Assembly: GCA_029250425.1 (NCBI GenBank)
Contig: JAQXFF010000033.1
Span: 1-12,725 of the forward strand
Direction of reading: 5' to 3'
From: Candidatus Thalassarchaeaceae archaeon
GTDB lineage: Archaea; Thermoplasmatota; Poseidoniia; Poseidoniales; Thalassarchaeaceae
DNA length: 12,725 bases
In this document: positions 7,556 to 12,725 of the stretch, piece after piece
Layout: each line of letters starts with the position of its first letter
How positions within the stretch are numbered: position 1 is the stretch's first letter
Position numbers and translations under genes: made by a program
The notes under the pieces: model-generated
What the model saw: the letters and a program-made list of their open reading frames with translations, nothing else
Databases searched by the model: none
What the model was told of the DNA's origin: nothing

Positions 7556-8381
7556 TCGACTTCAGACCATTTGGGATGTCAGTGTACACGACGCGAAGAA
7601 GCATATTCGTAGCCAACGCATGTTAATTCTAGGCCCCTTGGTTATTTTTCTGCTATCTGCCACATGCTGGGGTTTTTCTGATCCAAGGATTATTCCTGCA
7701 GGATTGACTGTAAATTCACCGACCGATGTATTGTTTCTGTCGAGCACATCGGTTGTATTCATCTGTACGTTAAGTGTTGTATTACTCGGCTTTGATGCGA
7801 TTAGTAAGCGGCGATTGACAGGTGAATTGGCCATTGATCTTTCCCAGCCGATGCCACGATCTGATTATGCGTGGTCGCGCCTAATGGGTGTGTGGCTAGC
7901 GGCGATGGCTCCAACAACACTTGGGATCTTGATTGGCGCAGTTTTGATCCAGAGTCAGATGGGTATTTGGCCAGAATTTGCCGATATCGCCATGTTCATT
8001 ATTTCCACAGGGCTTCTGTTGTGGTGGTATACTTGTTTACAACTTCTGGCATCTTCGATGGCACGAGATATTGGTACTTCGGTCACACTTGGTGTAGGCA
8101 CTTGGCTATTCTTTGTATTTCTCTGGTTGATTCCGACCCTGATTATCGCTCAATCAATGGGGATCGATGTGACCGACACAACCTCAGTAGCGTTTGACCA
8201 AATCCAGGAGAAAACTGATTTGTTCAGCCCGAATGGTGTTTACCAACTTCTCATGGAAACTCGCCTTGATACGAGTGGCCAACCAAACTTGTCATCAACC
8301 TCAATCTGGTTGTCTGCGCTTACTTGGTTTACAGTACCTACAATGCTATTTTTGAGGCGAATTGAGCGGTTTAACCCCTGA
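7548..8381 (+). CDS. ABC-2 type exporter, membrane permease subunit
   Basis: The 277-residue product is an integral membrane protein with about six spans: MLILGPLVIFLLSATCWGF, DVLFLSSTSVVFICTLSVVL, GVWLAAMAPTTLGILIGAVL, AMFIISTGLLLWWYTCLQLL, GVGTWLFFVFLWLIPTLIIA and WLSALTWFTVPTMLFL. Between spans two and three is the ABC-2 coupling motif, RLTGELAIDLSQPMPRSDYA (compare G-x-L-E-L-L-L-S-x-P-x-S-R in NosY-type permeases). The start overlaps the ATPase stop by 8 nt (ATGCGTAA), so the subunits are made together. With the ATPase it should form a 2+2 exporter of lipid, polysaccharide, drug or peptide type; nothing narrows the substrate. It is only about 100 nt upstream of the importer operon, but a TATA box between them marks that operon as a separate unit. 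Confidence 0.9.
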   Translation: MRNRLQTIWDVSVHDAKKHIRSQRMLILGPLVIFLLSATCWGFSDPRIIPAGLTVNSPTDVLFLSSTSVVFICTLSVVLLGFDAISKRRLTGELAIDLSQPMPRSDYAWSRLMGVWLAAMAPTTLGILIGAVLIQSQMGIWPEFADIAMFIISTGLLLWWYTCLQLLASSMARDIGTSVTLGVGTWLFFVFLWLIPTLIIAQSMGIDVTDTTSVAFDQIQEKTDLFSPNGVYQLLMETRLDTSGQPNLSSTSIWLSALTWFTVPTMLFLRRIERFNP

Positions 8382-8401
8382 GCAGTAGGGCATTATCCCT
8401 G

Positions 8402-8420
8402 AATTAAGGGTGGCCTAAAC
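8402..8420 (+). repeat. Operator-like 19-nt direct repeat, copy 1
   Basis: AATTAAGGGTGGCCTAAAC occurs here and again, identically, 47 nt downstream. This copy abuts the TATA box at 8421, covering the place where TFB would contact the BRE. The core TTAAGGGTGGCCTAA is an imperfect dyad (TTA...TAA with an inner G-C) and resembles the TTAGG...CCTAA pattern of DtxR/IdeR iron boxes with one extra A. Confidence 0.75.
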
Positions 8421-8429
8421 TTTATACTC
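8421..8429 (+). promoter_or_regulatory. Probable TATA box for the importer operon
   Basis: TTTATACTC, preceded by an A-rich TAAAC, matches an archaeal TATA box with a plausible BRE. Spacing of about 25-28 nt predicts transcription starting near 8448-8452, leaving a leader of about 33 nt before the ATG at 8483, with GGGTGTGA as a moderate ribosome site. The position is inferred by eye. Confidence 0.6.
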
Positions 8430-8448
8430 TAATTTCGTTGCGATGTCA

Positions 8449-8467
8449 AATTAAGGGTGGCCTAAAC
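8449..8467 (+). repeat. Operator-like 19-nt direct repeat, copy 2
   Basis: This is a second identical copy of AATTAAGGGTGGCCTAAAC, placed over the predicted transcription start of the importer operon. With copy 1 it brackets the TATA box, the arrangement expected for a repressor that blocks both TBP/TFB and RNA polymerase. The copies are 47 nt apart, start to start. Confidence 0.75.
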
Positions 8468-8482
8468 CCCGGGTGTGAAGCA

Positions 8483-9574
8483 ATGAAAAGAAATGAAATT
8501 TTGAAAAATGCAATCGTTGTTTGCCTGTTGATGACAACCATGTTCGCAGGATGCTTGGGCGATGGTGAAGACGAAAGGAACGACGACAATGTCATTCGCC
8601 TCGCATATACAGTGAAGGATGATTATGACGATCCAGATACAAATCCTCAATTGATGGCAGATTATATCGCCGAACACTCAGGATATGATGTTGAAATCTA
8701 CCCAATTTCCAGTTCCAACGCAGCTATCGAGGCAGTTCGCTTCGGTCACGCTGATGCCGCTTTCCTAGATGGTGGTGCAGCCTATGTTGCTTGGAAGTCT
8801 CACGGTCTTGAAGCAATTCTTTCGGATACAAAATCCGATGGTAGCACGTACTACACAGCGGCTGCATGGGTTCACAACAGTTCCAATATCACCTCACTTG
8901 AACAATTGGAAGGAAACAATTCCTGCCATACAGGTTGGTTGAAATCAGCAGGAATGTTGATGCCAATGGGTTACATGATTGGCCAAGGTATGGTTGATGT
9001 TCAGGGTAACCAAGATGATATCGAATCTCTGCGTACGACCATTGAGAGTCATTTCGATACTGCCACAATCCCCGAAAGTGGAGCACAGTACTATGGTTAC
9101 AGCGGTGCATTTGAATGCATGACTTCAGGTGTCGGTGATGTCGCATTCGCAAAAACCTCCTCATACGAGGATCACTGTGAAGGCAATGAATGGTGTCTTG
9201 ATCGTGACGAATATCGAATGCTTGAGCCAGCCTTTGGACAGGTACCCACACATCCAGTGATGGTGGACCCGAGTCAAATTGATTCAGACAAGCAAGATGC
9301 CTTCGTTGCGGCGATGCTTGCAATGAGTGGCGAAATGTGGGTCGAAGATTATCCAATGGGTGGTACGAATTACACAGGTTGCTACAGTTCGGCAACACTC
9401 CAAGTTACTGATATTCCTCAGAACACATGTGGTGGAGAGATTCTCAAGAATGTCCTAGAGAATAGTGGTGCAGTCACAAACGTCACCAGTCAAGGCCACC
9501 TTGGTTCATACAGTGATGCAATTGCAAACATCCCTGGTATCAATGCATACTTCGAAGACAAGTATGGAAATTGA
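8483..9574 (+). CDS. Transferrin-like lipoprotein: substrate-binding subunit of an ABC importer (PhnD/transferrin superfamily)
   Basis: Binds the substrate outside the membrane and delivers it to the permease. The 363-residue product has a lipoprotein signal (MTTMFAGC, lipid-bearing Cys24), so it is membrane-tethered. From residue 36 it reads colinearly with one human transferrin lobe. ADAAFLDGG supplies Asp96, STYYTAAA Tyr123, QYYGYSGAFEC Tyr206 and QVPTHPV His257, matching iron ligands Asp63, Tyr95, Tyr188 and His249. SCHTGWLKSAG (147-157) matches the carbonate loop SCHTGLGRSAG, keeping Thr150 but with Lys154 for Arg124. Cys148 and Cys212 match the transferrin 118-194 disulfide. Four more Cys (232, 238, 300, 316) could form two further disulfides. 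The end, HLGSYSDAIANI, also matches the lobe's last helix region. General annotation would be phosphonate-binding PhnD; Fe(III)-carbonate is my inference. ATG 8483 gives the proper signal peptide; GTG/ATG-like starts upstream (8438) do not. Confidence 0.88.
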   Translation: MKRNEILKNAIVVCLLMTTMFAGCLGDGEDERNDDNVIRLAYTVKDDYDDPDTNPQLMADYIAEHSGYDVEIYPISSSNAAIEAVRFGHADAAFLDGGAAYVAWKSHGLEAILSDTKSDGSTYYTAAAWVHNSSNITSLEQLEGNNSCHTGWLKSAGMLMPMGYMIGQGMVDVQGNQDDIESLRTTIESHFDTATIPESGAQYYGYSGAFECMTSGVGDVAFAKTSSYEDHCEGNEWCLDRDEYRMLEPAFGQVPTHPVMVDPSQIDSDKQDAFVAAMLAMSGEMWVEDYPMGGTNYTGCYSSATLQVTDIPQNTCGGEILKNVLENSGAVTNVTSQGHLGSYSDAIANIPGINAYFEDKYGN

Positions 9575-9590
9575 GTTGAAATAATGAAAT

Positions 9591-9618
9591 CCGGCCCAGC
9601 CCTATAGGGCTGGGCCGG
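9591..9618 (+). other. Perfect 28-nt palindrome / hairpin between binding-protein and ATPase genes
   Basis: The 28 bases are exactly self-complementary: a 12-bp G/C-rich stem (CCGGCCCAGCCC) around TATA. It starts 17 nt after the stop of the binding-protein gene. No T-run follows, so it is unlikely to end transcription fully. In ABC importer operons, such intercistronic stems usually protect the upstream mRNA 3' end, giving more binding protein than transporter. A DNA-level palindromic binding site is the alternative. Confidence 0.8.
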
Positions 9619-9629
9619 GATACCTTTCA

Positions 9630-9655
9630 AAAGGGGTCCACCGGTCGGACCCTTT
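9630..9655 (+). other. Hairpin directly before the ATPase start codon
   Basis: AAAGGGGTCC (9630-9639) pairs with GGACCCTTT (9647-9655) around the 7-nt loop ACCGGTC, with one bulged G. It ends one base before ATG 9657 and contains the only purine-rich stretch (AAGGGG) that could serve as a ribosome site. It may therefore limit translation of the ATPase. The fold was worked out by eye. Confidence 0.6.
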
Positions 9656-9656
9656 G

Positions 9657-10319
9657 ATGCCCGACCCTGTCCTCAGTATTCGACAAGCCGAAATCGGCTT
9701 TGAGAAGGACAATCCGCTACTCGTTGATGTGAATCTAGAAATTCATCCAGGGGAAATCATTGGAGTCATTGGGCGCTCGGGCATTGGAAAGAGCACATTA
9801 CTTCGAACAATCGCTGGTCTATTGCCCCCTCTTTCTGGGGGCTTTGATGTACCCAGTGGCAGAGGTGAAATTGGGTATATTCCACAAAGGCTTGGATTAA
9901 TTCATCATCAAAATGTGGGTTACAATGTGATTATGGGTGCACTGCCTCGGGCACCATTTTGGCAGACATTATTCTCATTACCCGGTATTGAATTCAGACA
10001 AGCTGCACGAGATGCCATTGATGCAGTGGGCCTTTCAGACAAGGTTCTGGATGCTGTTAGCCAACTTTCAGGTGGCCAGCAACAGAGAGTCGCAATCGCT
10101 CGTTCAATGGTCCAAAAACCAACTCTACTTCTAGCGGATGAATGCCTTGGGGAACTTGATTCCGAAACTGCAAAAGAAATCATTGAACTAATCCAAACAT
10201 TGGCCAAGGAGAGCAATATAGCGATAATCATTGTAGATCACAACCCTGTGCGAGTCGCAACATTCTGTAATCGCGTTCTTCAAGTGAGGGGTCATCATAT
10301 CGAGGAGGTGAACGTATGA
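9657..10319 (+). CDS. phnC: PhnC-family ABC importer ATPase
   Basis: The cytoplasmic ATPase powers uptake through the PhnE-family permease encoded next. In 220 residues it has Walker A GRSGIGKST (39-47), Q-loop Gln77 in YIPQ, the region NVGYNVIMGALPR typical of PhnC (compare NVLxGRL), signature LSGGQQQRVAIAR (137-149), Walker B LLLADE (157-162), D-loop LGELD and switch His195 in VDHNP. It is shorter than the usual PhnC of about 250 residues. The residue after the Walker B glutamate is Cys rather than the common Pro (ADECLGELD). The symbol gives the family only; the paired binding protein suggests iron, not phosphonate. ATG 9657 is preferred to the adjacent TTG 9654. The stop overlaps the permease start by 4 nt (ATGA). 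Confidence 0.92.
   Translation: MPDPVLSIRQAEIGFEKDNPLLVDVNLEIHPGEIIGVIGRSGIGKSTLLRTIAGLLPPLSGGFDVPSGRGEIGYIPQRLGLIHHQNVGYNVIMGALPRAPFWQTLFSLPGIEFRQAARDAIDAVGLSDKVLDAVSQLSGGQQQRVAIARSMVQKPTLLLADECLGELDSETAKEIIELIQTLAKESNIAIIIVDHNPVRVATFCNRVLQVRGHHIEEVNV
10304..10311 (+). promoter_or_regulatory. Perfect Shine-Dalgarno site for the permease
   Basis: GGAGGTGA, fully complementary to the usual archaeal 16S rRNA 3' end, lies 4 nt before ATG 10316 and inside the ATPase gene. It confirms this start and coupled translation. It contrasts with the ATPase gene, which has no exposed site. Confidence 0.85.
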
Positions 10320-11212
10320 AATTCGTTCAACATCTCAAGAAACGCCCCAGTATTCTGGTGTATACTGGAATCATCATTCTTGCTTTCATCATTTCCAACA
10401 AACTCGGAATAACAATCGATAATCTTGACCAAGCTTGGGCAAATGCTGGAATTCTATGGTCAGAAATGTTTCCTCCTGATTTCAGCGTTGTTACAGATCG
10501 TGCATCGTGGTCTCAAACCGAATGCACATGGGATGCGGATTGGGCTTGTAGTGCAGCAATCCATGGATTGGTTGAAACAATTGAAATTGCCTTTTTAGCC
10601 ACGCTTTTTGGCATGTTTCTTTCACTTCCTCTGTCAATGATGGCTGCCCACAATCTCTCTCCAATTTGGCTTTCCACGATTACTCGTCAATTCTTAGCAG
10701 GTTTACGAGTTCTTCCTTCTCTTGTTTGGGCTTTGATTTTCGTCATCATGTTTGGCCCAGGTCCACTTGCCGGCGTATTGGCCATGACGCTTTACACGGT
10801 TGGTTATCTGGGTAAATTACAGTATGAGGCTCTAGAGGGAATCAGCCGTCATCCATTAGAGGCTGCACGAGCCATGGGCTTACCCAGATGGCAAATCGCT
10901 CGTTATTTCGCACTCCCCGAGGCGAGTAATGCAATTTTGAGCCAAATTCTGTTCATGTTTGAGTATAACATTCGCCACGGTTCAGTCATCGGTTTGGTCG
11001 GCGCTGGTGGAATTGGTTGGTATTTGAACAATTATCTTGGAGTATTCTCAAGATATGATCGTGCGTTGGCTCTCATCATTGTGATTTATGTTGCTGTTGT
11101 AATCATCGATCAAATTTCACTGACGATTCGCCATCGATTCATGGATAGTGAAACCCATTCACCTAGGGCACGTTGGCGTGAGATCATACCGTTTTTCCCA
11201 AAACGTGATTGA
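10316..11212 (+). CDS. phnE: PhnE-family ABC importer permease
   Basis: The membrane subunit of the importer has 298 residues. Spans are visible at about 12-28, 86-110, 134-147, 150-167, 221-236 and 247-268. Family signatures are clear: GLVETIEIAFLATLFGMFLS, LRVLPSLVWALIFVIMFGPG, the cytoplasmic EAA loop EALEGISRHPLEAARAMGLP (171-190) that docks on the ATPase, FEYNIRHGSVIGLVGAGGIG, and a final IIDQIS. All match PhnE. The loop after span one (about 30-82) is long, acidic and contains Cys70 and Cys78, placed to form a disulfide outside the membrane where the binding protein docks. The C-terminal tail is basic. The symbol denotes family, not proven substrate. It starts by ATGA overlap with the ATPase gene and ends 5 nt from the stop of a convergent gene. 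Confidence 0.93.
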   Translation: MKFVQHLKKRPSILVYTGIIILAFIISNKLGITIDNLDQAWANAGILWSEMFPPDFSVVTDRASWSQTECTWDADWACSAAIHGLVETIEIAFLATLFGMFLSLPLSMMAAHNLSPIWLSTITRQFLAGLRVLPSLVWALIFVIMFGPGPLAGVLAMTLYTVGYLGKLQYEALEGISRHPLEAARAMGLPRWQIARYFALPEASNAILSQILFMFEYNIRHGSVIGLVGAGGIGWYLNNYLGVFSRYDRALALIIVIYVAVVIIDQISLTIRHRFMDSETHSPRARWREIIPFFPKRD

Positions 11213-11217
11213 AGCAT

Positions 11218-11439
11218 TCAGCGCTCAGCACTGATCCGAATCGCTCCATCTTCGTAGTGGACGTAGATATTGTGGGGGACTTTACTGGTCAGGGCAGCCA
11301 ATGCTTCGTTGACCTCTTCAGCGCTGACTTTGAACGCCTTGGCTGCACGAGCTGCTTTCCAAGGAACTTCTTCAAAATCAGATTGACGAATCCACTCGAA
11401 CAGACGAGTTTCAAATTCGGTCAAGTCTTCAAAGCCCAT
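11218..11439 (-). CDS. Small winged-helix-like protein
   Basis: The 73-residue product has no membrane segment. The order of likely elements is helix (LTEFETRLFEWIRQS), helix (VPWKAARAAKAF), helix (SAEEVNEALAALTSKV), then a strand-turn-strand wing (NIYVHYEDGAIRIS). This is the layout of a minimal winged helix-turn-helix, so a DNA-binding or protein-docking role is likely but not proven. ATG 11439 has GGTGTGAT just upstream. It lies 33 nt downstream of gpsA on the same strand, probably in the same transcript, and converges on the importer permease with 5 nt between stops. I do not recognise a named family. It lacks the metal-binding and dimerisation domains of DtxR-type regulators. Confidence 0.75.
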   Translation of the reverse strand: MGFEDLTEFETRLFEWIRQSDFEEVPWKAARAAKAFKVSAEEVNEALAALTSKVPHNIYVHYEDGAIRISAER

Positions 11440-11472
11440 ATCACACCCAACCGGTCAAGGGACTTGAGGCTT

Positions 11473-12477
11473 TCACACGAGAGATTCGGCCATAGAACGT
11501 ACACATTCGTCTGCAGTTATGGCTCCATCTAGCAAAGCGCATAGCGAATCGATGAAGGGCACATCACAACCAATGTCCGCGGCTCTTTCAGCAAACATCC
11601 TCGCGGCTCGTACACCTTCAGCCACCATGTGCATCTCTCCCAGGGCCCCCTCGAGTGATTTCCCAGTACCCAGTTTTTCCCCGAGAGTACGATTACGTGA
11701 ACGGGGGCTTGCACTAGTGACATACAAATCCCCCAAACCAGCAGGTCCGAAACCAGTTTCTGGTTGGGCTCCCATCATTGTAAGCAACCGTTGCCCTTCT
11801 GCAAATCCAACTGTAACCAGTGCGGCCTTCAGATTGTCACCTCCAATGCTACCACGCAACCCATCGACAACACCACAGGATAGGGCGACGGTATTCTTGA
11901 ACGCGCCCCACAATTCACAGCCTCCAGTATCTTCACTTGGAACCAGGATTAGCGAATCTGTTGAAAGCCGGTCTGCAATTCTCTCAGCGACTGAAATATC
12001 ATGCCCTGCCACCATTGCAGTCGTGATCACGCCACGAGCCACCTCTGGCGCGATGGTAGGTCCAGTCAATACAACCACTGAATTGGAGAGTCCTGCGGCT
12101 GAAATTTTCGCTTCTATGGCTTCTGAAATAAGCCCAGAACCCCCTTCTGCGGGTGGTGCCAACCCCTTGGCCAGATCAAGTATCACATGTGATGGCCGCA
12201 AGTGAGGAATCATGTCATCGACCACTGAAAGAATCACGCCACTAGGGAGTGCTAGAACAATCAATTCACTGGCTTCAATTGCTTCACCAATATCGGTGGT
12301 GACATCTATGTTCAATTGCATTCCAGGGAGATATTTGGAATTTTCTCCAGATTCCATGATTGACGCATAGACTTCTTCCTCAATGGTCCACCCAGTGACA
12401 CGATGTGAATCATTGGCCCAACTCAGTGCAAGGGCTGTGCCCCAGTTGCCAAGGCCGAGAACTGCGATTTTAGACAT
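11473..12477 (-). CDS. gpsA: NAD(P)-dependent glycerol-3-phosphate dehydrogenase
   Basis: Interconverts dihydroxyacetone phosphate and sn-glycerol 3-phosphate in the cytosol. The 334 residues open with MSKIAVLGLGNWGTALA, the Rossmann GxGxxG loop exactly where GpsA proteins begin, which favours ATG 12477 over the upstream ATG 12504 that adds nine residues. Further signatures are LDLAKGL (catalytic Lys104), LTGPTIAPEVARG, ELWGAFKNTVALSCGVVDGL (catalytic Lys194), GDNLKAALVTVGFAEGQRL and the substrate loop PAGLGDLYVTSASPRSRNR. Length is normal for the family. Typical archaea make their lipid backbone, sn-glycerol 1-phosphate, with an unrelated enzyme, so this bacterial-type enzyme is notable here. 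It may serve glycerol catabolism or an sn-3 lipid pool. No Shine-Dalgarno site is seen. Confidence 0.94.
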   Translation of the reverse strand: MSKIAVLGLGNWGTALALSWANDSHRVTGWTIEEEVYASIMESGENSKYLPGMQLNIDVTTDIGEAIEASELIVLALPSGVILSVVDDMIPHLRPSHVILDLAKGLAPPAEGGSGLISEAIEAKISAAGLSNSVVVLTGPTIAPEVARGVITTAMVAGHDISVAERIADRLSTDSLILVPSEDTGGCELWGAFKNTVALSCGVVDGLRGSIGGDNLKAALVTVGFAEGQRLLTMMGAQPETGFGPAGLGDLYVTSASPRSRNRTLGEKLGTGKSLEGALGEMHMVAEGVRAARMFAERAADIGCDVPFIDSLCALLDGAITADECVRSMAESLV

Positions 12478-12572
12478 GAATTGGGTTGCCAATCGCCGGA
12501 GCATTTGACCGTTGCCTATTCTGCGGCCTCTATCGCTACATTCTAAGAGATGAGCAGAGGAGCGGAGGTTAA

Positions 12573-12659
12573 GCAGGGGTTGCCAAGCTTGGTCAACGGC
12601 GCTGGGTTTAGGTCCCAGTCCTCAGTGGTTCGCAGGTTCAAATCCTGCCCCCTGCACCA
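12573..12659 (+). tRNA. tRNA-Leu (anticodon UAG)
   Basis: The acceptor stem GCAGGGG (12573-12579) pairs perfectly with CCCCTGC (12649-12655), followed by discriminator A and an encoded CCA. The D stem is GCC/GGC. The anticodon stem CTGGG/CCCAG encloses TTTAGGT with anticodon TAG at 12609-12611, reading CUA codons. A 13-nt variable arm (12619-12631) marks a class II tRNA. The T stem GCAGG/CCTGC encloses TTCAAAT. There is no intron. It is divergent from gpsA. The sequence after it, to the window end, is AT-rich without a gene. Confidence 0.95.
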
Positions 12660-12725
12660 ACCAAATTGTATCATTTAATGGATATTTTACTAACAAAAAA
12701 TAATGATTAAATCAGTCACTATTAT

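Noticed and set aside
8387..8400. Terminator after the ABC-2 permease (AGGGCATTATCCCT)
   Set aside because: The stem has only 4 bp and no T-run follows. Archaeal termination cannot be claimed from this.
8483..11212. Ordinary phosphonate or phosphite importer PhnCDE
   Set aside because: The transporter families fit, but the binding protein matches transferrin more closely than bacterial PhnD, and no phosphonate or phosphite metabolism gene is present. It remains the main alternative and is stated as such.
11519..12205. A 228-codon plus-strand open frame
   Set aside because: It is antisense to gpsA, whose full set of family motifs is intact. The plus-strand product has no recognisable domain.
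12660..12725. Attachment site or mobile element beside tRNA-Leu
   Set aside because: tRNA genes are common integration sites, but the 66 nt after it show only AT-rich sequence, with no repeat of the tRNA 3' end and no integrase within the window.

Overview
The window looks like a piece of a planktonic archaeal genome, most likely Marine Group II / Poseidoniales (Thermoplasmatota). The signs are: a surface protein ending in a PGF-CTERM-type sorting tail; an archaeal-type S-adenosylhomocysteine hydrolase; a Gar1-like barrel; Shine-Dalgarno sites of the GGAGGTGA type; a TTTATA promoter box; very tight packing, with stop codons 4-5 nt apart at two convergent junctions; and GpsA, the sn-glycerol-3-phosphate dehydrogenase reported from this lineage. 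The taxonomic call is inference from gene content, not from a marker-gene tree.

Layout. At the left edge lies the C-terminal membrane anchor of a protein cut by the window (3-269, +). It is followed by a strong hairpin and ahcY (376-1641, +). Four minus-strand genes come next, read right to left. They are a three-span membrane protein of unknown role (5612-6481), an overlapping PGF-CTERM surface protein (3529-5619), a Gar1-like/RanBP2-zinc-finger/RGG protein (2754-3482), and a TPR protein with two membrane spans (1646-2707). Divergent from these is an ABC-2 exporter pair (6575-7555 ATPase, 7548-8381 permease, overlapping by 8 nt).

The most remarkable segment is 8402-11212, a three-gene ABC importer. 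Its membrane and ATPase subunits are of the PhnE and PhnC families, so automatic annotation would call it a phosphonate transporter. Its lipoprotein binding subunit (8483-9574), however, reads end to end like a single lobe of animal transferrin. It has the Asp, Tyr, Tyr and His iron ligands, the CHT...SAG anion-binding loop with native spacing, and the matching disulfide cysteines. The promoter is bracketed by two identical 19-nt repeats that resemble DtxR/IdeR iron boxes. A perfect 28-nt palindrome and a second hairpin separate the binding-protein gene from the ATPase gene. Together these suggest an iron-regulated, transferrin-type Fe(III)-carbonate importer rather than a phosphonate system.

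The right end holds, on the minus strand, gpsA (11473-12477) and a small winged-helix-like protein (11218-11439). A plus-strand tRNA-Leu(UAG) with encoded CCA follows (12573-12659). The last 66 nt are AT-rich and show no gene. No CRISPR array, insertion sequence or integrase is visible.
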